From Cyanosarcina radialis HA8281-LM2 (GTDB taxonomy: Bacteria; Cyanobacteriota; Cyanobacteriia; Cyanobacteriales; CCAP-1448), in the NCBI GenBank assembly GCA_019359615.1, contig JAHHHA010000012.1:1-64000 (forward strand): a stretch of DNA of 64,000 bases, given 5' to 3'. The notes under the pieces are model-generated. The model was not told the DNA's origin and made no database searches. It worked only from the letters and a program-made list of their open reading frames with translations. The translations under genes were made by a program, and so were the position numbers. This document shows, in pieces, positions 8,906 through 16,570 of the stretch. How positions within the stretch are numbered: the first letter of the stretch is position 1; every line of letters starts with the position of its first letter.

Positions 8906-8953
8906 AGGCAGGCAGGATGCCTACCTTACAAGAATCTTTGGAGATGCCTAATG
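8906..8953. repeat. Dispersed repeat GGCAGGCAGGATGCCTACC...
   Basis: GGCAGGCAGGATGCCTACC, then ACAAGAATCTTTGGAGAT, ends at CTAATG, which contains the start codon of the next gene. A second copy (21945-21990) likewise ends at CTAATG. The internal GGCAGGCAGGATGCC segment is partly palindromic. Confidence 0.7.
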
Positions 8954-9382
8954 ATTTGTAATGAACGACAGTACCTTGTTACTAAGGCTCAAATCCGAAA
9001 ATTCGAGCTAGCAATAGCCGAACTGAGCAGTAAGACACCACCAGATGATGAAAACCAAAAACTTCGCCATCAGGTACATCTAGATGCGCTCAATAGCCAA
9101 TTGGAAGAAATGCTTGAAGAGGTAGAAGAATACGAAAACCTGAAAGAGGGTAAGATAGAGCGGCTGCAATTAGATGATTTCCAACAATTGCCAGAGGCGC
9201 TAATTAAAGCGCGAATCGTTCGGGGACTAACTCAAGAACAGCTAGCCGATCGATTGGGAGTTAAGCCGCAGCAAGTTCAACGCGATGAAGCCAACAAATA
9301 TGCTAGTGCGAGTTTTAGCAAAATTTTAGAAGTTCAACGCGCTCTCAATATTGACATCAAAGAAGAAGTGATTTTCAAATGA
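8951..9382 (+). CDS. XRE-family helix-turn-helix protein with coiled coil
   Basis: This 143-residue protein has residues 1-75 predicted as a charged coiled coil (KAQIRKFELAIAEL..LEEMLEEVEEYENLKEG). The rest is a Cro/C1-type HTH (ALIKARIVRGLTQEQLADRLGVKPQQVQRDEANKYASA). The layout resembles HigA/antitoxin-like or MqsA-like regulators encoded without their toxin. I chose the ATG at 8951; an in-frame start at 8900 would be built from repeat DNA. No toxin-like partner is adjacent, so its targets are unknown. Confidence 0.8.
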   Translation: MICNERQYLVTKAQIRKFELAIAELSSKTPPDDENQKLRHQVHLDALNSQLEEMLEEVEEYENLKEGKIERLQLDDFQQLPEALIKARIVRGLTQEQLADRLGVKPQQVQRDEANKYASASFSKILEVQRALNIDIKEEVIFK

Positions 9383-9408
9383 GGCAACACATTTTGTGTA
9401 GGTACATC

Positions 9409-10251
9409 CTAAACTTCTAAAAACTTTGTTCTCGCTTGATTGTTTTTTTGCAGTTGTTGCTCGATCGCTTCCCAATCTTTTTGTTCGATGCGATCGATAA
9501 ACCAATCGAGATTTTGACGATATTGATAGAGCGATCGCAGTAATTCCGCCCGATTGTATTTGGCCATCATTGCCCCTAGTTGAGGATTTCCGCCTCCAAC
9601 TCGACTGGTATCTCTAAAACCGGAACTGGCTAATTTTTGGGCTAGTTCTAAACTTTCTCGATCGGTTTGGCAGGCAGCAATTAAACTACCGCTGACCATC
9701 ACTGGCAAATGAGAAATCCAAGCGACGGCGCGATCGTGGGCTTCTGGCGAACAACGATAGAGTTTTGCCCCTAGCGATCGCACGATTTCTTCAACTACTA
9801 AAATTGCTTCATTTGGGGTAGTTTCAACAGGAGTAATGACGTAGGGTTTATCGACAAATAGATTTCTTTCGGCTACTTCTAAACCACTTTCTGCTTTACC
9901 TGCCATCGGGTGTCCGCCGACAAAGTTACGCCAGAGTTCGGGAGCGATGCGATCGACTATTTCTTTTTTTACCGAACCGACATCGGTAATAATTACTTTT
10001 TCGGAAACGCCACATTCTTTAATTTTTTTTATTTCTGGTTCGATCTTATCGATCGGAGTACAAATAAAAATAATTTCGGCATCTTTTAAAATTTCTACAT
10101 TCACGCTCCCAGCATCGATCGTTTGTAACTCTTTAGCTCTCTGCCAGGTTTGCTCTTGCCGAGATACACCCAGGATATGATGATCGAGCGATCGCAAATC
10201 TAAACCTAGCGAACCGCCGATTAAACCTAGCCCAACAATCCCAATATTCAT
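9409..10251 (-). CDS. tyrA: Prephenate/arogenate dehydrogenase (TyrA)
   Basis: This 280-residue enzyme oxidatively decarboxylates arogenate (the usual substrate in cyanobacteria) or prephenate on the way to tyrosine. The dinucleotide motif GLGLIGG begins at residue 7 (MNIGIVGLGLIGGSLGLDLR). It is followed by DVGSVKKEIVD, FVGGHPMAGKAESG and the helical C-terminal domain with HDRAVAWISHLP. Arogenate rather than prephenate preference is inferred from phylogeny, not visible here. Confidence 0.93.
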   Translation of the reverse strand: MNIGIVGLGLIGGSLGLDLRSLDHHILGVSRQEQTWQRAKELQTIDAGSVNVEILKDAEIIFICTPIDKIEPEIKKIKECGVSEKVIITDVGSVKKEIVDRIAPELWRNFVGGHPMAGKAESGLEVAERNLFVDKPYVITPVETTPNEAILVVEEIVRSLGAKLYRCSPEAHDRAVAWISHLPVMVSGSLIAACQTDRESLELAQKLASSGFRDTSRVGGGNPQLGAMMAKYNRAELLRSLYQYRQNLDWFIDRIEQKDWEAIEQQLQKNNQARTKFLEV

Positions 10252-10474
10252 GTTTAGAGTTTCTAATAACTTGGAAACGCAAGCGATCTATAGTCGCTTG
10301 CGTCTCCTGCTCTCATCATCAGAATGATGAATTATGAATGATAAATGAAAAAGAAAATGATATATATCTCGACCATCGCAGGCAAAAACACAGCAATAAT
10401 TCCATTTTTTAGAACTATTCCTCGCTCGATATGGTCAGTTCGTAATTCATAATTCACCCTTCATCATTCATCAT

Positions 10475-10927
10475 TCATTGAGAATCTTTTCCGGCAATCT
10501 GCGATGTTAGTTTTTTGACTTCTTGTTGCAACTCTTCTCGGTTAGAAGCTTGCAGCAAATAGCGCCTTACAAACCAAATAGTGTAACCAATTCCGATTAA
10601 TTCAAAAGTTGGCGATAGTAAGGGAAGCTCGTTAATTGCCGTTAAGATTGCTAATGTGATTTTTAGGCTGACGAACCCCGCCAAAATCAAACCGACAGTA
10701 ATTAACGGACGGCGATTAGAAGAGATAAATTTACTAATGTAGTCGGGAAGTTCTGCCAGAATCTGGGAGACTAATTTACCTCGTTGCTGCCATTGTTCGG
10801 CGGTCGAATCGACAGTTGGTAGTTTGATTAAGCTGCCAGGGCTATCTGGGGGCATATCTAAAATTATCCTTTCAGGTATCGGAGAACTAATTTCATTGTA
10901 TTCAATTGGTCGAGGTGTGCCGTTCAT
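10475..10927 (-). CDS. CAAD-domain (CURT1-like) membrane protein
   Basis: This ~150-residue protein has an acidic/Pro-rich N-terminus, an amphipathic stretch (QILAELPDYISKFISSNRRP), two closely spaced membrane helices (about 75-95 and 105-125), and a basic C-terminal helix. This is the layout of the cyanobacterial aminoacyl-tRNA-synthetase-appended domain and of plant/cyanobacterial CURT1, which bends thylakoid membranes. An AGGAGG 9 bases ahead supports the second ATG (10927) over the first (10936), which abuts it. Confidence 0.85.
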   Translation of the reverse strand: MNGTPRPIEYNEISSPIPERIILDMPPDSPGSLIKLPTVDSTAEQWQQRGKLVSQILAELPDYISKFISSNRRPLITVGLILAGFVSLKITLAILTAINELPLLSPTFELIGIGYTIWFVRRYLLQASNREELQQEVKKLTSQIAGKDSQ

Positions 10928-11051
10928 TTTTTGCATCCTCCTGGGAAGCTGGCTGCATTTGACAAGAAGACGGAGTAGAGACGTAAGATCTCGCGCCTCT
11001 ACAACTCTTGCCTGTAACTTTTGCCGATTTTAGCAGACTGTTTGCTAAAGT

Positions 11052-11924
11052 CTACACCAGCATCAAAATTCCTTCGCTTTTTGGTGCTGCCGTTGAGTTG
11101 GAGGCTAATTGCTCGCTGTAGACCTCGCAGGAGTTGTTGGGGCTTTCAATCAGTTTGACTTTGTAGAGTTGAGCGCCTAGTTCCCGAATCGGCTGTTCCA
11201 AGAGATGGCAGATATGGATGGCGATGTGTTCGGCGGTAGGAATGACCTCGGCAAAGTAGGGAATGTCTTTATTGAGGAAGGTATGATCGAATGGCTCGAC
11301 GACATACTCTTCAACTGCTTGATGCAAAGTCACTAGGTTAACGATCATTCCGGTGCGGGGATCGATTTCTCCTTTGACGGTGACTTCTAAGTGGTAATTA
11401 TGTCCGTGGCCGTTGGCGCGGGCGCATTTACCATAAATCTTGAAGTTGTCCTCGTCGCTCAGTTGGGGGTGAGCCAGCCGATGGGCAGCGCTGAAGTGAG
11501 TGCCAATAGTGAGATATGCTTCCATGCCATTTCCTAAATAATCAGCCCAGAGTTCGGGATTTTCAAACAGTTGAATTTTGACTAGAGGTAAGTGGGGAGA
11601 GAGCCGCTGCCAAATGACGCGGGCAATATTTTCGGTAGTGGGCAACGTCTCTTGAAATTCCGGCCACGCATCGTTGAGATAGGAAAAATCTAGTTGGCTA
11701 GTGACTTCCCTAGAAATCGCCTGTTTGACTTCAGACAAATTCTGCACCATCCCATAATCGTCTAGTTCGCCTAGCAAAGAGACAAACAGGACGTAGTTAT
11801 GTCCGTGTCCGGGAAAACGAGCGTTCTGCCCGAACTGCCGAAAATTCTCGTCTTCGCTCCATTCTGGCAACCAGTAGCGATGGCTGGCTGCAAACTGGGC
11901 GCGACGGTTGATAACGCATTTCAT
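11052..11924 (-). CDS. Tandem 6-pyruvoyl-tetrahydropterin synthase/QueD-like protein
   Basis: This 290-residue protein has two PTPS/QueD domains in one chain, while the usual family member is ~120-150 residues. The C-terminal domain looks complete: zinc ligands H148, H173 and H175 (AAHRL, NGHGHNY), catalytic C167 (GKCARANG) and D213-H214 (FDHTFLNKD). The N-terminal domain keeps the zinc histidines (H15, H40, H42) but has N34 where the catalytic Cys should be and F80 in place of the His. Activity is therefore expected only in the second half, either in queuosine precursor or pterin synthesis. Confidence 0.9.
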   Translation of the reverse strand: MKCVINRRAQFAASHRYWLPEWSEDENFRQFGQNARFPGHGHNYVLFVSLLGELDDYGMVQNLSEVKQAISREVTSQLDFSYLNDAWPEFQETLPTTENIARVIWQRLSPHLPLVKIQLFENPELWADYLGNGMEAYLTIGTHFSAAHRLAHPQLSDEDNFKIYGKCARANGHGHNYHLEVTVKGEIDPRTGMIVNLVTLHQAVEEYVVEPFDHTFLNKDIPYFAEVIPTAEHIAIHICHLLEQPIRELGAQLYKVKLIESPNNSCEVYSEQLASNSTAAPKSEGILMLV

Positions 11925-12038
11925 GTAAAGTTACGTAAACTAACGCTGTTTCTAGGATAGATCGATCGCTGCTCGATCGCTACTCGCGGTCAATCCTCGG
12001 CCTTCGATCTGCCGAAAATTCTGAAGCCATAAATTAAA

Positions 12039-12299
12039 ATGAGGGTTAAACTTCCCATTTCGATTGTAAAATCAGCCCCAGTTTCAATATTCATCCGAAA
12101 ACTTGTGGAACCAAGCGAGGAACAATATCTCATCGTTAATGCTTTAGAAACATTGGGATTTCTCGATTATCAGTTATACGATCGAGATACAGGAAACTGG
12201 TACATAGAAACACCAAGTAGCAATTTACCTAGAGCAGCAATTACCCAAAGTGGCGAAATTTATCCCAGCGAATGGGTGCAAAACTATGACCCCAATTAA
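12039..12299 (+). CDS. Hypothetical protein (86 aa)
   Basis: I do not recognise this family. It is a compact protein with an aromatic-rich C-terminal half (LGFLDYQLYDRDTGNWYIE) that may form beta strands. Its last 14 bases overlap the start region of the next small gene, suggesting co-translation. It could be a two-gene unit of unknown role; nothing specifically marks it as toxin-antitoxin. Confidence 0.55.
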   Translation: MRVKLPISIVKSAPVSIFIRKLVEPSEEQYLIVNALETLGFLDYQLYDRDTGNWYIETPSSNLPRAAITQSGEIYPSEWVQNYDPN

Positions 12300-12564
12300 C
12301 CCTCTCAAACAACAGCAATCCCAGCGAATGGGAGAATTAGCAAAAATCGCACGCCAACGATACCTAGATGCTGGGGGCGATCCTCAGCGCTCGGCTAATG
12401 GTGATGAATGGCTGACTGACGCAGAAAAGCAAGAATATTTGACCTTAGCACGACAGATTTTTGCTGAAGAATATATTGACAATTACCTGAAAAGAAATGG
12501 GACCTGGCGAGAACGATTAGCCGCCATGAAACAGACAAATAGGCGATCGTCGGAGTCCTTTTAG
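12286..12564 (+). CDS. Hypothetical charged helical protein (92 aa)
   Basis: This small, helical and strongly charged protein (QSQRMGELAKIARQRYLDAGG...LTDAEKQEYLTLARQIFAEEYIDNYLKRNG) starts at ATG 12286, inside the end of the previous gene. An alternative start is the ATG at 12328. I do not recognise the family. The overlap with the preceding gene implies a shared transcript. Confidence 0.55.
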   Translation: MTPINPLKQQQSQRMGELAKIARQRYLDAGGDPQRSANGDEWLTDAEKQEYLTLARQIFAEEYIDNYLKRNGTWRERLAAMKQTNRRSSESF

Positions 12565-12566
12565 TC

Positions 12567-13421
12567 TCAACTATGATTGCATAGAGTAGCGGCGTGGTGG
12601 CGGATGTGATCTTCGATAAAGGTAGCGATAAAGTAATAACTATGGTCGTAACCCTCTTGCATTCGCAGGGTTAAAGGTTGTCCGACTTCGGCGCAAGCTT
12701 GCTGGAATAATTCTGGTTGTAACTGTTCTACCAAAAAGCGATCGCTCGTTCCTTGGTCGATTAAAATTGGGCGGGGAAATGGTGAGGTGCGAACTAACTC
12801 GGTAGCATCGTACAACCGCCAAGCTTCTTTGTCTGAACCTAAGTAATTACTCAAGGCTTTTTGTCCCCAAGGACAGCGCATCGGGGCGACAATGGGAGCA
12901 AAAGCAGAAACCGAGAGATAGCGATTGGGGTTTCTCAAAGCACATACTAGCGCCCCGTGTCCCCCCATGGAATGACCGAAAATACCTTGTTTCTCTGTTA
13001 CAGCGGGGAAATGTTGGGCGATTAAAGCTGGTAATTCATCCACTACGTAACTATACATCTGGTAGTGCGATCGCCAGGGTTCTGCTGTGGCATTTACATA
13101 AAAACCTGCCCCCGTACCTAAATCGCCTTCATCATCTTCACCAGGCGTTCCAGTGTTACGAGGACTTGTATCTGGTACGACTAGCATTAAGCCATACTCG
13201 GCCGCATATTTTTGGACCCCAGCCTTGATAATAAAGTTTTCTTCGGTGCAGGTTAAACCAGAGAGAAAATAGAGAACGGGAACTGGTTTGGATGCAGCTT
13301 GAGGAGGCTGGTAGACGGCGAACCGCATTTGAGCGTTACAAGTTGCCGAGAAGTGACTGTAGAAGCCTACAGTACCGTCAAAACAGCGATACTGACTAAT
13401 TGAGTTTGGGGAAACGGACAT
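12567..13421 (-). CDS. fghA: S-formylglutathione hydrolase
   Basis: This 284-residue alpha/beta hydrolase (esterase D family) hydrolyses S-formylglutathione to formate and glutathione in formaldehyde detoxification. The nucleophile elbow is GHSMGGHGAL, the acid is in LIDQGTSDRF, and the His is in EGYDHSYYF. The oxyanion region is LSGLTCTEENFI. The length is typical. The partner glutathione-dependent formaldehyde dehydrogenase is not in the window. Confidence 0.95.
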   Translation of the reverse strand: MSVSPNSISQYRCFDGTVGFYSHFSATCNAQMRFAVYQPPQAASKPVPVLYFLSGLTCTEENFIIKAGVQKYAAEYGLMLVVPDTSPRNTGTPGEDDEGDLGTGAGFYVNATAEPWRSHYQMYSYVVDELPALIAQHFPAVTEKQGIFGHSMGGHGALVCALRNPNRYLSVSAFAPIVAPMRCPWGQKALSNYLGSDKEAWRLYDATELVRTSPFPRPILIDQGTSDRFLVEQLQPELFQQACAEVGQPLTLRMQEGYDHSYYFIATFIEDHIRHHAATLCNHS

Positions 13422-13499
13422 AGTTCTTACATCGCTTGCATAATTTTTGGGGTTTGTCTCAAAAGAACATATAGACCAGATCGCGGAGGGAAATCGACC

Positions 13500-15131
13500 T
13501 TGAATCTAGATTGGTTCTATACCTTCCCCGTATTGGGGGACTATTATCGCATTCAATGGCAAATCGATGGGCAAGTACAACGCCATCTCGATCTGCTGCG
13601 ACATCGCCCAGAATTGGAGACTCCGGATCGATTATTGGAATTTTTACTCAGGAACATTATCGATCGTTCCAGCAGTAAGATCGCCAGCCAAGAGCGACTG
13701 AGTGGAGTTCGAGACTTACCCGCAGACTCTCAATGCAAGCTGTGTTACGCTTCGCCGCTTTCTAGGCAAGATAAGGGATCGCCTCCAACCGAGAACTGCG
13801 ATATATGTGGTTTTTGCATCAGTCATTTAGTGGCCTTTTTGTGCAGGTTTTGCGAGCCAGCAGCCAAGAAACTAGCGCGAGATTTGCAACTTTGGGGTCA
13901 ACTGAGCGATCCTGCTACATATTTCTCAGAACTTTTCCAGATTGCTTTGGGAATAGCCAGCCACCCTCAAGTATTTTTCCAATCCTTCAATCTTCAGCGA
14001 TTAGACTCCTTAGAGGGTTACATTCATACGCGGATGAGGGGGATAGTGCGTAAAGCCATAGCCAAAATGCCCAGCATGAGTACCTTTGGTCTGAGTAACT
14101 TGGGTTTGGCGGCTAGAAGCTCTCCCAAAGAGGTAAATGAATCGTTGGCACATTTGGCAATCGCCGAATCTCAAAGATGTGAGTTTATGGTGCTGCACCA
14201 ATGTCTTCAGGAAGTCAGACAGGCTTCTAATGTAGGGGTAAATGAATTTGAACGGCAGCATTTTCAACAGATTGCCGAGCTTTACGAACGGCGAGTGATA
14301 TCAAATCCGATTTTCATCCCACCCATTCAGCCCTCACCCCCAACCCCTCTCCCAAGCTTGGGAGAGGGGAGCCGGAAGTTCATTGAGGTCAAGAAGGTTT
14401 TGGAAACCGGATTTAGTATGGGTTCGTCTGAATCTTTGACTGCTGTGCGAGTAGAAGAACTTCTCAGAGAGATTGGTAATGCTATTAGGAAATATCGCGA
14501 TCGCTCTGTTAGCTCTATAGATAAACCCTGTTTTGATGGAGAAAATAGCGCCACCTCTTGTTTGTGGATCGATCGCCTCGAAGATCCTGGCTCTACTTTA
14601 GATACTAGTAGCCTGCAAATACAAGAATTTGATGAATATCTCGAACGAGGGGTAAACGAACTAGAGAAAACCCTGCATCAAATTCCCTTATTAATGCACG
14701 TTTGTCAGCTAAATGAAAATCAAATTGCTACAGAATTAAATTGCAGTCAATCTACCGTCAATCGTCGTTATTGGAGTATATTAAAAACCCTGATGCTTTA
14801 CTTGCAAAAGCAAAAATATTGGCAGATACAATCCCTGAAGCAGCTACTAGAAAATCTAAGTGCTGAAAACATCAAACAGATAAAAAAGATTGCAAAAGAA
14901 ATTTTAGAGTCGCACTATCAAAGAGTAATCGATCGCTTTTTTCAAGCATCGATCGAGGAGCTTGCTACTAGCATATCTATGACGGAACAGCCAGATGAAT
15001 TCAGGCGATCGCTCGTCCAACAACTGACCGAAAAAATTCAAGAATATATCGCTCTACCTTTAAAGCCTAACGGTGCAGCTTCAGACAAAATTACTTGGTT
15101 GGTTGACAGCCGATTAGAAAATTGGTCGTAA
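13500..15131 (+). CDS. Sigma-70-like / HTH regulatory protein of a CHAT-associated operon
   Basis: This 543-residue protein starts at TTG 13500, supported by GGAGG at 13486-13490. The helical C-terminal part includes a sigma region-4-like HTH (LNENQIATELNCSQSTVNRRYWSILKTL). Homologues of this kind are usually labelled sigma-factor-like and sit ahead of DUF1822 genes. Two unusual segments are seen. One is a Cys-rich stretch at about 79-120 (CKLC, CDICGFC, CRFC). The other is an in-frame repeat-derived stretch at about 267-307 (SPPTPLPSLGEG). Clear core-binding region 2 is not obvious, so true sigma activity is uncertain. Confidence 0.7.
   Translation: MNLDWFYTFPVLGDYYRIQWQIDGQVQRHLDLLRHRPELETPDRLLEFLLRNIIDRSSSKIASQERLSGVRDLPADSQCKLCYASPLSRQDKGSPPTENCDICGFCISHLVAFLCRFCEPAAKKLARDLQLWGQLSDPATYFSELFQIALGIASHPQVFFQSFNLQRLDSLEGYIHTRMRGIVRKAIAKMPSMSTFGLSNLGLAARSSPKEVNESLAHLAIAESQRCEFMVLHQCLQEVRQASNVGVNEFERQHFQQIAELYERRVISNPIFIPPIQPSPPTPLPSLGEGSRKFIEVKKVLETGFSMGSSESLTAVRVEELLREIGNAIRKYRDRSVSSIDKPCFDGENSATSCLWIDRLEDPGSTLDTSSLQIQEFDEYLERGVNELEKTLHQIPLLMHVCQLNENQIATELNCSQSTVNRRYWSILKTLMLYLQKQKYWQIQSLKQLLENLSAENIKQIKKIAKEILESHYQRVIDRFFQASIEELATSISMTEQPDEFRRSLVQQLTEKIQEYIALPLKPNGAASDKITWLVDSRLENWS
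14298..14420. repeat. Palindromic mosaic element inside a coding sequence
   Basis: The ends ATATCAAATCCG (14298) and CGGATTTAGTAT are near inverted repeats. The interior holds TCACCCCCAACCCCTCTCC paired with GGAGAGGGG around AAGCTT. The same element occurs between genes at 63219-63344 and, reversed, at 58445-58715. Here it is read in frame within the sigma-like gene. Confidence 0.8.
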
Positions 15132-15154
15132 TATTTACACTTAAGGAGAAAATC

Positions 15155-16546
15155 ATGAAATTGAGCCTGACAGCCTTAAAAAATTTGCTTTCCGAACATA
15201 TTTGGTTAGAATTTTCGGAAGCCGATCGAGAACGAGCTAAATCGGCAACCCAGAATTATTCTAATGAAACCGGACGTAACAATGCCTTTATCGATCGGTT
15301 GTGTTTGAATGCCTTGACTGCTTGGATGCAAGATAACTTGGAATTAGAAGATAGTCCAAGCGTATTTCCCGACGAGGCCAGTTTAGCCTCGATTTGGGAA
15401 GTGGTAAATGGCACGGCGATCGACTTAGGTAGCAAACGAATAGTTTTAATCCCCAGCGATGCTATCGATACAGAAGAGTTAGCCGTACCCCAAGAATGGG
15501 TGGATATTCCTAATTGGGCAGCCGATTATTATTTACCTGTGCGAGTAGATTTAGATAATCGATATCTCCATATTTGGGGATTTGTTTCGCGTCAGACATT
15601 AAAAGCTAAAAGCAATTACGAACCAATTTATCGCAGCTATCATTTAGATAGATATTACCTCATTGAAGATCTAGATGTGCTGTGGACTTCTCTGGATCTT
15701 TGCGACGAAAAAGGGAACGTAGAGAAGTTGCCAACCCTATCAAATATTGAAGCGAAAGATTTGATTGAGAAACTGAGTAAACCTTCTCCTTATTCGCCAC
15801 GTTTGGATGCGAAGTTTGAACAATGGGGGGCATTATTAAACGATCGCCGTTGGTTGCAAGAACTATACGAACGGAGACTATCTCTGGCGATTCCCACATT
15901 TTCTAATCGCTTAGTTCAACTCAGTAGTTGGTTAGATGGTGCGATCCAAACTGGTTGGCAAAATATTGAAGAGTTGTTGAGTATTAAGCCTTTAACTCCA
16001 GAATTTCGAGGTAAAACTGTAAAGGGAATCCAATTAGAAACATCAGAACAAATTCAAAAAGCGATCGCGCAGTTATACAACAGTCAAACTGAGGTAGCTT
16101 TTCCTGCAAATCTCAAAAGTGAAGAGGCTTTAGTTCATTTATTACAAAACACTAATAATGAAACTATTCGTTGGCAAGCAGCGGAATATTTGTGGGCGCT
16201 CGATCCTCATCATCCAGGAATTCCAGCTAGGAGAGTGAGGAATTTAGGGGTACAGCTTAAAGGAAACTCAGTCGCTTTAATGGTAGGAGTAATGCGTAAA
16301 CCTAATCGCCAAGTCGCGGTATTATTACGAGCATATCCCATGGGCGATCGCAATTACGTACCACCTGGGCTGCAATTGACTGGATTAGATGACAATGGGA
16401 CTCCCATTCCTAGATTGGAAGCCGTAGCTAGGAAGGAACCGCTAGATGAGTGCATTCAGTTATATTTTAGTGCTGATGTAGGCGATCGATTTGGGGTACG
16501 CGTTGCTTTAGAAAATGCGACGATCGCAGAACATTTTATGGTTTGA
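15155..16546 (+). CDS. DUF1822 family protein
   Basis: This 463-residue protein is typical of DUF1822, a cyanobacterial family of unknown function. The N-terminal half has the pattern RIVLIPSDAIDTEELAVPQEWVDIPNWAADYYLPVRVDLDNRYLHIWGF. The C-terminal quarter is a beta-rich module (VALMVGVMRKPNRQVAVLLRAYPMGDRNYVPPGLQL). The start at 15155 is set by AAGGAG 6 bases ahead. It follows the sigma-like gene by 23 bases and precedes the CHAT gene by 24 bases, so the three very likely form an operon. Confidence 0.88.
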   Translation: MKLSLTALKNLLSEHIWLEFSEADRERAKSATQNYSNETGRNNAFIDRLCLNALTAWMQDNLELEDSPSVFPDEASLASIWEVVNGTAIDLGSKRIVLIPSDAIDTEELAVPQEWVDIPNWAADYYLPVRVDLDNRYLHIWGFVSRQTLKAKSNYEPIYRSYHLDRYYLIEDLDVLWTSLDLCDEKGNVEKLPTLSNIEAKDLIEKLSKPSPYSPRLDAKFEQWGALLNDRRWLQELYERRLSLAIPTFSNRLVQLSSWLDGAIQTGWQNIEELLSIKPLTPEFRGKTVKGIQLETSEQIQKAIAQLYNSQTEVAFPANLKSEEALVHLLQNTNNETIRWQAAEYLWALDPHHPGIPARRVRNLGVQLKGNSVALMVGVMRKPNRQVAVLLRAYPMGDRNYVPPGLQLTGLDDNGTPIPRLEAVARKEPLDECIQLYFSADVGDRFGVRVALENATIAEHFMV

Positions 16547-16570
16547 ATCTTCAATCAACGGAGCATAAAC

